Assembly (NCBI GenBank): GCA_009783705.1
Contig: WRCX01000003.1
Coordinates: forward strand, 18,954-82,953
DNA from: Candidatus Bathycorpusculum hydrogenotrophicum
GTDB taxonomy: Archaea > Thermoproteota > Bathyarchaeia > Bathyarchaeales > Bathycorpusculaceae
Reading direction: 5' to 3'
DNA length: 64,000 nucleotides
Positions within the stretch are counted from its first letter, which is position 1, and every line of letters starts with the position of its first letter. Made by a program: the position numbers and the translations under genes. Below are positions 51,930 through 61,282 of this stretch, in pieces. The notes under the pieces were generated by a model. That model was not told where the DNA came from. It saw nothing but the letters and a program-made list of their open reading frames with translations, and made no database searches.

Positions 51930-52366
51930 TTGCCTCAGGCGTCTTTGATTTGCTACATCTGGGGCATGTGCGGTTTCTTGAAGATGCAAAAAAAGCAGGC
52001 GGCATAAACGCAAAATTAGTCGTTATTGTTGCCCGTGACAGTACTGCTGAGAAGCTCAAAGGTATAAAGCCTATCATGAGTGAGACTCAGCGGTGTGCTC
52101 TTGTGGAATCGCTAAGGGTGGTTGATGAGGCCGTGTTGGGGTTTGAGGGTTTAGAAATTGGGGAAGTTATTGAACAAATCCAGCCTGACATTGTTGCTTT
52201 GGGCTATGATCAAATATCAATGGAGCAGGAAGTCAAAGAATACATAGCAACACATAATCAACCCATTTTGGTTGTTCGTATCAGTAAATTTGGGGAAAAT
52301 ACTTTAGACAGCTCCTCAAAGATTAAACAGCAAATACTTGACAAACTTGCCGGCAATGGTTCGTAG
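51890..52366 (+). CDS. ribL: Archaeal FAD synthase RibL, 158 aa
   Basis: Adenylylates FMN to FAD. Cytidylyltransferase fold with ASGVFDLLHLGHVRFLEDAK (HxGH motif), VVIVARDSTAEKLKG and a C-terminal ISKF.. followed by a DSSSKIKQQIL segment (the SSxIK helix of nucleotidyltransferases). Length is normal for RibL. It partners with RibK (52993-53682), which makes FMN, so the flavin cofactor steps sit together here. Confidence 0.93.
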   Translation: MANQTRKSNRKIVIASGVFDLLHLGHVRFLEDAKKAGGINAKLVVIVARDSTAEKLKGIKPIMSETQRCALVESLRVVDEAVLGFEGLEIGEVIEQIQPDIVALGYDQISMEQEVKEYIATHNQPILVVRISKFGENTLDSSSKIKQQILDKLAGNGS

Positions 52367-52368
52367 CT

Positions 52369-52989
52369 ATGAATTGTGAGAAATATAGGCCCACTGTTAT
52401 TCTCATCATGCTAAATGTGGCTATCTATATTGCAGGAGTCATAATCGGAGGAAACATCTTACAAACACCCAACAGTGTCATAGTTGTTTGGGGGCAGGTT
52501 AATTTTCTTGTGTTTCAAGGCGCCGTCTGGCAACTTTTTACATCGATGTTTATCCATGCCTCAATTTTTCATCTTGCGGGTAACATGATTTTTTTGTTTA
52601 TCTTTGGACAAAAAGCAGAGAGCATGTTTTCGCTATCAGAATATTTAGGGATATATATGCTGGGTGGTTTAGCAGGTAATGTACTCTCGTTAGCAATGGG
52701 GGTGGCGCCCGGCGGGGTATATTTTGTGTCTGTTGGAGCCTCAGGTGCTATTTTTGCTTTGTTTGGGGCTTATCTAATCTATGATAGGCGGGCGGTTCGT
52801 CAATCCATCGTGGGCGCGCTAATGTTTGCATTTTTCTTGTTTATCATCAATACTGGTGAGAATGTAAATATTTTAGCGCATTTAGGGGGCTTAGTTTTGG
52901 GCCTTATTTTGGGTTATTGGATAGCATCTCGGCGTAAACCTGAACAGCAGATTTCATGGGAATTTAAGTACCGCAACACACCGTTTTAG
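52369..52989 (+). CDS. Rhomboid intramembrane serine protease, 206 aa
   Basis: Six membrane segments. The catalytic serine is in VGASGAIFALFGAYL, the catalytic histidine in NILAHLGGLVLGLILGYW, and the HxxxN region is HASIFHLAGNMIFLFIFG. All active-site parts are present. It starts 2 bp after ribL, so it is cotranscribed. It cleaves membrane proteins; targets are unknown. Confidence 0.93.
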   Translation: MNCEKYRPTVILIMLNVAIYIAGVIIGGNILQTPNSVIVVWGQVNFLVFQGAVWQLFTSMFIHASIFHLAGNMIFLFIFGQKAESMFSLSEYLGIYMLGGLAGNVLSLAMGVAPGGVYFVSVGASGAIFALFGAYLIYDRRAVRQSIVGALMFAFFLFIINTGENVNILAHLGGLVLGLILGYWIASRRKPEQQISWEFKYRNTPF

Positions 52990-52992
52990 CTT

Positions 52993-53682
52993 TTAGAGGA
53001 TGGTGCAGATTTCTACTTTGAGTTTGTGGCCGTCTTTGAGGTCTAGTTGTTTGCGCAAACAGACGGGGGCTATGATTTCTAAAACTGAGGTGTCATAATG
53101 GCTACGAACTGCTACCACTAGGGCGCCTTTGACTTTGCCGCCGATTATGGCGGGGTAGCATTTGACAAGGCCAAAGCTACGGGACTCATTTTGGAATCCG
53201 GTGATTTCTACTGCGGGGTATGCTTCGAGGTCTAGGCGGGTTTTGAGGTCATAATCGCTTGATAGTTTAATGTTTAAGGTTCCGGGGTAGGGTTCGAAGT
53301 CTAATTTTTCGACAATCTGTTTTTTGTAGTCAGATTTGGATATGTAGTAGGCACCTTCGCCTAAACCGGTAAAGACGGTGCCTTCTAATGTGACTGAGGG
53401 GGGATAGGTTTTTTCCATCAACATTTTGAGGCTACTGTAGAGTTTTTGGAGTTCTCCAGCACCTAGGGGCTCGATTTTTATGAGACTACCATCAGGGGTT
53501 ATGATGCGCCCTATCCAGGCTTTATGTTCCAAATCAATGAGGTAGCGTGAAACGGTCTGCTGGCTGATGCCTAGTTTTTTGGCCAAGTACTCCGTTGAGA
53601 TTTTGGCGGTTCGGTTATAGGCGCCGGTTTCAGCGAGTTTGAGGAGCATATAGAGGTGTTGCCAATCTTGCTTTTCAGTCAT
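52993..53682 (-). CDS. ribK: CTP-dependent riboflavin kinase with N-terminal winged helix, 229 aa
   Basis: Converts riboflavin to FMN using CTP, an archaeal trait. The N-terminal HTH (about 20-60: STEYLAKKLGISQQTVSRYL) may bind DNA and link flavin level to transcription. The C-terminal kinase domain has LEGTVFTGLGEGAYYISKSDY, PYPGTLNIKL (about 145) and a terminal LRKQLDLKDGHKLKVEI. Convergent with the rhomboid gene, 3 bp apart. Confidence 0.93.
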   Translation of the reverse strand: MTEKQDWQHLYMLLKLAETGAYNRTAKISTEYLAKKLGISQQTVSRYLIDLEHKAWIGRIITPDGSLIKIEPLGAGELQKLYSSLKMLMEKTYPPSVTLEGTVFTGLGEGAYYISKSDYKKQIVEKLDFEPYPGTLNIKLSSDYDLKTRLDLEAYPAVEITGFQNESRSFGLVKCYPAIIGGKVKGALVVAVRSHYDTSVLEIIAPVCLRKQLDLKDGHKLKVEICTIL

Positions 53683-53887
53683 ACAGGGCGTCTCCGTGAG
53701 TTAGGAAGGGCAGATGAGATATTTAAGCGGTTATGACATGCAGTACTCCAAAAGGCACCTTTTAAGAGACCACAACGCTATGGGCCCAAAATAAATAGAT
53801 TGACACGTAAACGTCGTTAGCAACAACAAAGTGTAGTTGTAACAAAAAATTTAGTCAGCTTTGCTTGGCGGGTAGGCTGGAGACAGT

Positions 53888-54787
53888 TCACTTGGAATAC
53901 CAATCCCCGAGTAATTCGCTATGCTTGAAAATATACTCCAGTTTTTGAATAAAGGGCACTATCTCGCCAAAATTCAAAGCTCGGTGGTCAAATCCTAAAC
54001 ATAGAGGAAGCACTTTTCGCACCTCAATAGATGTTTGGTTAGTTTCATTTTTTATTACACAGGGCTTTTCTTGAATACAGCCTATGCCTATTGCGAAAAC
54101 TTGGGGAGGGATAACCTCTAAAATGCCCATAAATCCATTTAACCCCTTACAAGCCGCACCTAAATTAGAGATTGTAATCGTTCCAGGTTGCAGATCAGAG
54201 GGGATTATTTTATCTTCTATGGGGATCTGGTCATATTCTTTCATTTCTTTTTTGTTAGGTTTTGATTTATCAAAAACGGCCCCTAAAAATGCATTCAGGG
54301 CTTTTAACAAATGTCCTTTTTTTATTTCGTCTATCATACTGCTGACAGAAACTCGGTACAGCGGAATATGAATGTTGCAATTACCTATTCTCTGTGCAAT
54401 TTTGTTAATATATTCTTGCATTTCTACAAGCGTTTTATCTTCAAAATTTCTTAAATTTATAACAACAATTTCGTTATTTTCAAGTAACCATGGCATAGAT
54501 ATATCGATATTTTTTATGACTTCAATCTCGCCAGTAATACGTTTAGAGTGGTATTTTATATGAGCATTCGCCTGCGGCGCAGCTTTGACCGCTTCGGTAA
54601 ATATTTTCAGTAATAAAGTGTTTAGAGTCAATTTGAACTTTTGATTTTTTTCAGTTAAGTTATCAAATGCATTCAGCATTTCGGTTGCATCAGCCTCATA
54701 AATAAAAGTTATATGTGGAATTGTGGTCCACGACTCCGTTGTTTTATAGCTGATTACCTTTCGCATAAAACTAAACTGTGTACCCAT
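53888..54787 (-). CDS. Stand-alone 2-oxoacid dehydrogenase acyltransferase-like domain, 299 aa
   Basis: Trimeric CoA-dependent acyltransferase fold without the lipoyl or binding domains of normal E2. Seen: TIPHITFIYEADATEML, ISNLGAACKGLNGFMGILEVIPPQVFAIGIG and FDHRALNFGEIVPFI. The usual motif is DHRxxDG; here the second aspartate position is not preserved (LNFGE), while the histidine is. It may be a divergent acyltransferase acting on a small substrate. No E1 or E3 gene is nearby. Confidence 0.75.
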   Translation of the reverse strand: MGTQFSFMRKVISYKTTESWTTIPHITFIYEADATEMLNAFDNLTEKNQKFKLTLNTLLLKIFTEAVKAAPQANAHIKYHSKRITGEIEVIKNIDISMPWLLENNEIVVINLRNFEDKTLVEMQEYINKIAQRIGNCNIHIPLYRVSVSSMIDEIKKGHLLKALNAFLGAVFDKSKPNKKEMKEYDQIPIEDKIIPSDLQPGTITISNLGAACKGLNGFMGILEVIPPQVFAIGIGCIQEKPCVIKNETNQTSIEVRKVLPLCLGFDHRALNFGEIVPFIQKLEYIFKHSELLGDWYSK

Positions 54788-55103
54788 TAGATCACCCAGA
54801 TTCTTTTACTGACCATATTGCTTTAAACCTACATTAGAGGAAAATCTCCAAATTCATCAACACAGAACGACCATCGAAACTTTTAGGAGACTTAAAAATA
54901 CAGCGATGGGGTATGCGGTGAAGTGTTGCACCAGTTGTTATTGATGAAAAAGAGAACGGCCATTTTACCTATCGGCGGGCAAAAATGCAGTTGATAGATT
55001 TTTTCAAATAGCCCTGTTATAGTTAATGGATCAAACACATTTGAAACTACTGGTTATCGAGTAAACTATATGTTGCAGTTATTAGGCTATTTGGTGTGGT
55101 TAT
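54788..55103. other. Intergenic DNA
   Basis: 316 bp with no supported gene or clear signal. It includes the promoter space of the acyltransferase-like gene. Confidence 0.3.
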
Positions 55104-55286
55104 ATGCATAGAAAAGGGGAAATTAATCAAGTTGGTTTGAGTTTAGTTGATTGTGAGTTTGAGGGGCTTTTGGCGCAAACAATGATTGTTAGTGGGATTT
55201 TTGCTAAAGCATACACACCTAAGCGCTATCTTGATCCAGAGCTCTATATCAGACTAACCAAAGATCACAAAATACATAAAGAATAA
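55104..55286 (+). CDS. Small protein, 60 aa
   Basis: An ATG-started frame without a strong ribosome site. The product (MHRKGEINQVGLSLVDCEFE start, charged end RLTKDHKIHKE) has no recognised motif. It lies 36 bp before the methyltransferase frame. Weakly supported. Confidence 0.35.
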   Translation: MHRKGEINQVGLSLVDCEFEGLLAQTMIVSGIFAKAYTPKRYLDPELYIRLTKDHKIHKE

Positions 55287-55322
55287 TCACCGTGCAGGCT
55301 ATTTTGCTGTAGCTTTTGTTGT

Positions 55323-56135
55323 GTGGTGTGTTTAAGGTTTAGGTTGGTGAATGTTGTGGATAGTTGTGAGGAGTATAATCTTAATTGTCGGATTTTATTG
55401 CATGATAGGTTTTCAACTAATGGTACTAATTGGTTTAATTGGATTTTTGATTTGATGGATGTTAGAGCGGGGCATAGGGTGCTTGAATTGGGTGCGGGTA
55501 ATGGTGAGATGTGGGTTAAAAATGCTGAGCGTGTTCCGTTTGGGGTTTCTGTTTTGGTTTCGGATGTCTCTGAAGATTTTTTAAACCAAGCCAGAGAACG
55601 AATAAACAACCAGACCAGTCAGTATAGTTTTAAGGTTATAGATATTCAAAACATTACTTGTTCTGCAGGTTTTTTTGATAGAATCTTGGCTAACACTATG
55701 CTCTACCATAGTGATAATGTTGAAGCGGCTCTATCGGAGGTAGTGAGAGTTTTAAAACCGGAAGGTTACTTTTATGCAACAACTTCGGGTTTGGATCATC
55801 TCCAAGAGTTAAAAGAGTTGGTGTTAGAGTTTGATTCTGATGTGGTGTTTCCGCTAAATGGTGCAAATAAAAAGTTTTGTTTAGAAAACGGAGAAACTAT
55901 TCTACAACCCTTTTTTAAAAACATAGAATGCGTCAAATACATCAATTCATTAAGAATAAATAACGCAGACTACCTATACGAATTCATAACATCATTTAAA
56001 AAAGACAAAAACTACAACATAAAACCCATAATCGAAAACCCAACAACCTTTCTAAACTACCTAAAATCAAAAATCAAAAACACCTACATCGAAGTAACCA
56101 AATCAAGCTGCCTATTCATCAACTCAAACACCTAA
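55323..56135 (+). CDS. Class I SAM-dependent methyltransferase, about 262-270 aa
   Basis: Motif I is VLELGAGNGEMWVKN (about 55), motif II VSDVSEDFLNQARERI, and a later RILANTMLYHSDNVEAALSEVVRVLKPEGYFYATT is the type 11 methyltransferase core. The true start is probably the GTG at 55347 (VNVVDSCEEYNL), since the first residues are unusual. The last 60 codons are strikingly A-rich. Substrate unknown. Confidence 0.8.
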   Translation: MVCLRFRLVNVVDSCEEYNLNCRILLHDRFSTNGTNWFNWIFDLMDVRAGHRVLELGAGNGEMWVKNAERVPFGVSVLVSDVSEDFLNQARERINNQTSQYSFKVIDIQNITCSAGFFDRILANTMLYHSDNVEAALSEVVRVLKPEGYFYATTSGLDHLQELKELVLEFDSDVVFPLNGANKKFCLENGETILQPFFKNIECVKYINSLRINNADYLYEFITSFKKDKNYNIKPIIENPTTFLNYLKSKIKNTYIEVTKSSCLFINSNT

Positions 56136-56144
56136 CTTTTTGCA

Positions 56145-56918
56145 TCAGCCGGTTTGATTCACCGGCAGGTTTAGCGCAGAAACAGGCTTAGCTATAACCG
56201 AGGAGAGAATTTTCTCCTCAACCATAGTTACTAGGGGTTGTGTTTCTGCAGTGACATTTAGAGCTTGGAAACTCGTTCGGTTAGGCAGGGGATGGGCAGG
56301 ATTACCAACATACACTAATCCCTCAAAGGTGTCATTTAAAACAACTGAACCGGCCCCAATTATACAGTCCTTGGCGATTTTGATGTTGTTCACCAAAGAA
56401 GCATTAACGCCAATAAAGCAACTCTCACCGACCTGACAAAACCCCGAGATAGTAACCTGTGAGGCGATAAAACAGTTATCACCAATGACACTGCGGTGAC
56501 CAATGTGGTTGCCTGACCACAGGGTTACGTTGTTACCTATCTTTGTGCGATACTGTAGGGTATTGTTTTCAAATATGAAACAGTTCTCACCGATTTCCAC
56601 ATCCCGCCACACAAAGGCTCTTGAGCTAACATAGGAAGCCAGTTTGTAGCCTTTACTTTTTGCCTGCAAATAGAGCCGAGTCCTTATCCGATTAAGCTCA
56701 GTAAAGGATATGGCTATAAACAGTGCATACTTTGAGGGCTCATAGAGGTTCTCAATGTCTTCAAAGGGAATCACCGGCAACCCAAAAAGCGTTTTATTAC
56801 CAAGATAGGCACGCTCAACAGAAAAAGCGACAACCTCATAGTTGGAATCCTGAGTAAAATATTCGTACGCTAACTCGGCTGTTTCACCGCCACCTACAAT
56901 TACAAGTTTATCTTTCAT
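56145..56918 (-). CDS. NeuD-type sugar O-acyltransferase, 257 aa
   Basis: An N-terminal PglD/NeuD nucleotide-binding-like part (KLVIVGGGETAELAYEYF) is followed by a left-handed beta-helix of hexapeptide repeats (IGENCFIFENNTLQY, IGNNVTLWSGNHIGHRSVIG, VGESCFIGVNASL). The catalytic histidine is likely in GNHIGHRS. Acts on nucleotide-linked or surface sugars. The ATG at 56918 starts the conserved fold; a start at 56936 would add six residues. Convergent with the methyltransferase. Confidence 0.88.
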   Translation of the reverse strand: MKDKLVIVGGGETAELAYEYFTQDSNYEVVAFSVERAYLGNKTLFGLPVIPFEDIENLYEPSKYALFIAISFTELNRIRTRLYLQAKSKGYKLASYVSSRAFVWRDVEIGENCFIFENNTLQYRTKIGNNVTLWSGNHIGHRSVIGDNCFIASQVTISGFCQVGESCFIGVNASLVNNIKIAKDCIIGAGSVVLNDTFEGLVYVGNPAHPLPNRTSFQALNVTAETQPLVTMVEEKILSSVIAKPVSALNLPVNQTG

Positions 56919-57232
56919 CAAAACACAACCAAGCAATAAACCAAAAAAGCATCTTGATTAACTCAAGTCATGCATCTACTACTATATTGCTAGACTTTTG
57001 TCAAATATAAAGCATTGTGAACAAAACCTATAACAACGCAAAATCTCAATGCTGATTAGCAAGCTACAACAATTTTTGGGTCCACACATTTGCAGAATCA
57101 ATTGAGTTAAGGCTTTATTATAACAGGTTTTACTCTACGGATGGGGTTGAGTAAAACAAGTAAACTGCAAATGTAACAGTGGGTTCGCATAAAAGTTATA
57201 TGAATCCAAAGGTTCAATTAGAGTGAGTTTAG

Positions 57233-58219
57233 ATGAGTGCTTGGAAGCTTCATTTTTCTATGGTTGCTACATTAGCCGCCATCTTTGGGTTAACAACCCT
57301 AGTTTTTTCAGCGGTTATGCTCTATGTGGGTTACTTTAGCATAATAACTGTGGGCATACTAGTTGTGATCGTAAATGTTGCCCAGTGGCTTCTCTCACCC
57401 TACTTGGTAGGTGCCATATACAAAGTTAGAGAACTAAAAGAAGGCGACAACCCCAAACTACATCAAATGGTTACAGAGCTAAGCATTAAAAGCAAAATCA
57501 AAAAGCCTCAGCTTATGCTTGCTCAAATTCCATTGCCCAATGCATTTGCGTATGGTTCGCCTCTAACCGGTAATCGGGTCGCCATAACCCAGGGACTGCT
57601 AAGTAACCTCGAGGAAGGTGAGGTTGAAGCCGTTTTAGGTCATGAATTGGGGCACCTAAAACATCGCGATGTTCAAGTCATGATGGCGGTCTCGTTTTTG
57701 CCGTCTCTTTTCTACTATATCGGCTACACTATGATGCTCTCAGGTATCTTTGGTGGGAACCGCAAAAACCAAGGCGGCGGCAACAACGCGCTAATTGGAA
57801 TTGGATTTATGGTCTTCTCATGGGTGTTAACGCTATTTACGCTCTATCTTAGCCGGCTACGAGAGTATTATGCGGATCGTCATAGTGCCTCAATTGTTGA
57901 GAACGGTGCTGAAAAGCTCTCCATGGGCTTAGTCACCATCACTGAGACAAGCAGACGTAACACCAGCAGATCCAACAAAGAACAAACTAAAAACAACTCA
58001 GCCTACAAGGCACTCTTTATTGCCGATCCTGATCAAAACAATGCCGATGCCGAAAAATTCCACACCTCCAAAGCCACAAATAAAAAAGACCGGCTCAGAG
58101 AAACTCTTGCAAGGCAACCTACGTCGGGTGACCGGTTCTTGGAGGTCTTTTCTACCCATCCAAACATCATTAAACGCCTACGGGCATTGCAAGAACTCAG
58201 CCAAACGCCCAGCGCCTAA
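57233..58219 (+). CDS. htpX: HtpX-type membrane zinc protease (M48), 328 aa
   Basis: Two N-terminal membrane segments (about 9-30 and 34-56) precede the M48 domain with LGHELGHLKHRD (HExxH, about 140) and a third ligand glutamate in LSRLREYYADRHSA. Two more hydrophobic segments lie at about 155-175 and 190-210. Residues 240-290 form a longer, polar insert than usual (ETSRRNTSRSNKEQTKNN). The end STHPNIIKRLRAL is conserved. It removes damaged membrane proteins. Confidence 0.94.
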   Translation: MSAWKLHFSMVATLAAIFGLTTLVFSAVMLYVGYFSIITVGILVVIVNVAQWLLSPYLVGAIYKVRELKEGDNPKLHQMVTELSIKSKIKKPQLMLAQIPLPNAFAYGSPLTGNRVAITQGLLSNLEEGEVEAVLGHELGHLKHRDVQVMMAVSFLPSLFYYIGYTMMLSGIFGGNRKNQGGGNNALIGIGFMVFSWVLTLFTLYLSRLREYYADRHSASIVENGAEKLSMGLVTITETSRRNTSRSNKEQTKNNSAYKALFIADPDQNNADAEKFHTSKATNKKDRLRETLARQPTSGDRFLEVFSTHPNIIKRLRALQELSQTPSA

Positions 58220-58227
58220 AGAACCAG

Positions 58228-58830
58228 TTAGTGGTTTAGGAAGGGGTTTACTCTTTTTTCGTTTCCAATTTTTGAGGTTTCGCCGTGTCCGGGGTAGACT
58301 TGCAAAGAATCGGGTAAGGCGTCAATTTTATGCAAGGAGCGCATCATGTCACTGTGGGAACCTTCGGGGAAATCTGTTCGGCCAATGGTGCCCGCAAATA
58401 GGGTATCGCCTGTGAATGCCACCTGCTCGTTTAGGAGACATATGCTACCAGGGGTGTGGCCGGGGGTATGGAGAACTTTTAGGGTTTCATCGCCGAATTT
58501 GATTAAACTGTTCTCTTCAAGCAGGATATGAGCCGGCTGGCCTTGGGTGTCTATGTCTGCTAAAAAGTAGGCATCTTGGGGGTGGATGCAGATTGGAACA
58601 TTGTACTTTTTTTGCAGGATGCTATCGCCTCTAATGTGGTCGGAGTGGCCATGGGTGTTTAGGATGTATTTGATCTTTAAGCCGGCTTGGTCTATGTAAT
58701 CTGTGATTAGTTTTGTTTCAAAGAGGGAATCTAACCCGGGATCAATGATGACTGCTTCTTTTGTTTGAGAGCAACTGACGAGATAGCAGTTGGTGGATAA
58801 CATGCCAACACTAAAGGTTTCGATCAACAT
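58228..58830 (-). CDS. MBL-fold hydrolase of the glyoxalase II type, 200 aa
   Basis: The metal motif is LNTHGHSDHIRGD (HxHxDH, about 65), with HTPGHTPGSICLL, FTGDTLFAGTIGRTDFPEGS and VYPGHGETSKIGNE, all typical of YcbL/GloB-like hydrolases. Length is normal. The ATG at 58830 (MLIETFSVG) is chosen; 58860 would add ten residues. Convergent with htpX. Confidence 0.9.
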   Translation of the reverse strand: MLIETFSVGMLSTNCYLVSCSQTKEAVIIDPGLDSLFETKLITDYIDQAGLKIKYILNTHGHSDHIRGDSILQKKYNVPICIHPQDAYFLADIDTQGQPAHILLEENSLIKFGDETLKVLHTPGHTPGSICLLNEQVAFTGDTLFAGTIGRTDFPEGSHSDMMRSLHKIDALPDSLQVYPGHGETSKIGNEKRVNPFLNH

Positions 58831-58874
58831 AGCAATCACAGGGGTAAAATGTGAAACCAAGATAAAGCATTTGC

Positions 58875-59846
58875 TTAACGGGCAATTATGACTTTTAGCG
58901 GTTTCTCAGAGGGGGTATTGGCTGTTTGGAGTGCTTGCTCGAATTCGTCGAGGTTAAAGCGATGGGTAATCAAGCCCTTCACATCTACCAAGCCGCGTGC
59001 AATCATCTCTACTGCGGCGGGATATTCTATTGGTGAAATATACATAGTGAAAAATGATGCTTCATCAGCATCCGCCAAGTTTAATCGGCCTCTCGATTCA
59101 CCTATAAGCGCTACTTTGCCGGCTTTACGTACCAAAAACGGTGTCTGCTCCACCGCCGCTATGTTTCCAGTGGCTTCAATCACAAAATCAGAGCCATGTT
59201 TAGTTAGTTTACGTACTGATTGGATAACATTTTCTTTTTGGGCGTTTATAGTGATGTCTGCACCGTATTTCTGTGCAAACTCTAAGCGGTAATTTTCCAA
59301 ATCCACGGCTATAACTCGGCACCCCTTTAACAATGCAATCTGGGTCATCAGCAAACCTATGGCGCCCTGCCCCACCACAGTTACCCAGTCACCCAAGTTT
59401 GGCTGTAGATAATTAAGTACCCGTAGCGCCAATGCAACGGGCTCCACTATGGCACCTTCTTCATCGCTAATATTTGAGGGCATAGTTATGAGACTTCGGG
59501 GTAGCATTGCTTTGGATTCTGCAAAGAATCCATCTCGGGTTAAGCCATAGAATTTGCCTCGGGTACAGTAGGAGGGCAGGCCGTGAAGGCAAAAGTAGCA
59601 GTGGCCGCAGTTAACCATGGGAACCATAACTACCCGCTCGCCGGTATCGGTTCGTATACCGCAGGCATCATGTCCAAGTATGCGGCCCTTTTTCATCCAT
59701 CGCCAATCGCCACGATAGAAGTGCATATCAGTGCCACAAATACTGCCTGCCACAAAATTAACAAGTACCCGTCCAGCTTTGATTGGGGGCAGGGGAACGT
59801 TTTCGATTTGAACTTGATTTACACCACGGTATATAGCTACTTTCAA
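58875..59846 (-). CDS. Zinc-dependent medium-chain alcohol/polyol dehydrogenase, 323 aa
   Basis: Catalytic zinc site GSICGTDMHFYRGD and GHDACGI (about 36-60). Structural-zinc cysteines lie in NCGHCYFCLHGLPSYC (four cysteines). The Rossmann core is TVVGQGAIGLLMTQIALLKGCRVIAVD (about 165). Close to sorbitol/threonine dehydrogenases. It ends EKPLKVIIAR. Oxidises a sugar alcohol or a related alcohol with NAD(P). Confidence 0.92.
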   Translation of the reverse strand: MKVAIYRGVNQVQIENVPLPPIKAGRVLVNFVAGSICGTDMHFYRGDWRWMKKGRILGHDACGIRTDTGERVVMVPMVNCGHCYFCLHGLPSYCTRGKFYGLTRDGFFAESKAMLPRSLITMPSNISDEEGAIVEPVALALRVLNYLQPNLGDWVTVVGQGAIGLLMTQIALLKGCRVIAVDLENYRLEFAQKYGADITINAQKENVIQSVRKLTKHGSDFVIEATGNIAAVEQTPFLVRKAGKVALIGESRGRLNLADADEASFFTMYISPIEYPAAVEMIARGLVDVKGLITHRFNLDEFEQALQTANTPSEKPLKVIIAR

Positions 59847-59928
59847 AAATATTCCTCACAGTGTTAGAGGGTATAAGACAGATTTATCTTTCTGTTTCAT
59901 CAAGTAGGTAAATTAGTCTGGTATCGAT

Positions 59929-60162
59929 ATGGATTTGGAAGAGTACTCAAAAGATCGCCTCTGGCAACTGCTTGTGGAAACCGTCCACGTCGCCGCTATG
60001 TATCCTAGCCATAAAGCATATGTCCGTGACACAATTCTACCTGCTCAAAAAGACATCACCGCCACTGAGCTCTCTGAGCGACTAGGTATGCCGTTTGGCG
60101 AAGCACTGGTTATACTTGATGAATTAGCCACCGACAAACCGACTTTAGCTAAACAAAGATAG
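59929..60162 (+). CDS. Small winged-helix-like protein, 77 aa
   Basis: ATG start. Helical, with a QKDITATELSERLGMPFGEALVILDELATD segment that looks like an HTH (helix-turn-helix with an ELSERLGM recognition region). It lies 100 bp upstream of the selD-like gene on the same strand and may regulate it (inference). Family not named. Confidence 0.6.
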   Translation: MDLEEYSKDRLWQLLVETVHVAAMYPSHKAYVRDTILPAQKDITATELSERLGMPFGEALVILDELATDKPTLAKQR

Positions 60163-60262
60163 ATGAATAGATAGAGCGGTATGTTTAGGGTTATTATCCA
60201 TTTTTTAGAGTATAATCAAGTTTTTATTGGTACAAATAGATGAACTATAGGAGGAGAGTACG

Positions 60263-61282
60263 ATGAGTTATCGCTTAACTAAAGCGGTTCCTGTTCATGG
60301 TTGCAGCTGTAAACTGCCCCAGTATCAACTGGGTGAACTTATCAATCAAGCGGGTTTAAACGTTGATTTGGGTGAAGAGGTGTTGGCGGGGCCTGGGGAG
60401 AACAGCAGTGTTATTCAAATTACGTCAAACACAGCAATTCTTAACACCTTGGACTTTTTTACACCAATGGTGGATGAACCCGAGATTCAGGGCAGGATCG
60501 CAGGTAGCAACGTTACAAGCGATATCTATACCATGGCAGTAACTAAAATTGCCAGTATCCTGACGATTATGGCTTATCCGGAGAATATGCCAAGCGAACT
60601 CGCCGTTGGTATGCTCAAGGGGTTTGGAGATTTTTGCCGTGAGACAGATACCCCAATTGTTGGGGGACATACTATCCGCAATCCCTGGCCGATCATCGGC
60701 GGCGCCGCAACAGGGATCGGGGATCCTAAAAAAATAGTCTACACCAAAGGGGCTAAACCGGGCGATCGATTATTCCTCACTAAACCCATAGGAATTGCTC
60801 CAGCTATGGCCGCTTATCGTCTGCGTAAAGAAGCGCAAGATCGTGAACTTTTAAAAGACATACCAGACGACCTTTTGGAGAGAACAATTAACCAAGCCAT
60901 CACAGGTATGATTACCTCAAATAAATCCGTCGCAGAAGCTATGCAACAGGTCCCGGTCCATGCCGCCACCGATGTCACAGGCTTTGGGCTCAAAGGACAT
61001 GCAACAAGTATGGCCGAGTTGAGTAGAGTAAACATCATTATCGATAAGCTTTGGGTTATCGGCGGCACACCCGTATTATCAGAGATTTTTGGATATCCAC
61101 TTCTAAGCGGTGAATCAAAGGAAACCGCAGGCGGCATACTAATCGCTATTGCCAAAAAAGACACCGATGATTTACAAAGCGAATTAGATAAGCGCAAAAT
61201 CCGACATGTTGAAGTCGGCTATGTTACGGATGGCAACGGAGAGGTAAACATACATAAAAACGCCGAAGTAGTTGAAGCATAA
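60263..61282 (+). CDS. selD: Selenide, water dikinase SelD-like protein, 339 aa
   Basis: Makes selenophosphate from selenide and ATP. It shows the N-terminal GCSCKLPQYQL (active-site Cys and Lys), DFFTPMVDEPEIQGRIAGSNVTSDIYTMA (D-F-F-T-P-x-V-D and SD-Y-A region), IVGGHTIRNPWPIIGGAATG and DVTGFGLKGHATSMA. ATP-grasp-like AIR synthase fold. A good GGAGGAG ribosome site precedes the ATG. No selenocysteine or selenouridine gene lies in the window. Confidence 0.92.
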   Translation: MSYRLTKAVPVHGCSCKLPQYQLGELINQAGLNVDLGEEVLAGPGENSSVIQITSNTAILNTLDFFTPMVDEPEIQGRIAGSNVTSDIYTMAVTKIASILTIMAYPENMPSELAVGMLKGFGDFCRETDTPIVGGHTIRNPWPIIGGAATGIGDPKKIVYTKGAKPGDRLFLTKPIGIAPAMAAYRLRKEAQDRELLKDIPDDLLERTINQAITGMITSNKSVAEAMQQVPVHAATDVTGFGLKGHATSMAELSRVNIIIDKLWVIGGTPVLSEIFGYPLLSGESKETAGGILIAIAKKDTDDLQSELDKRKIRHVEVGYVTDGNGEVNIHKNAEVVEA

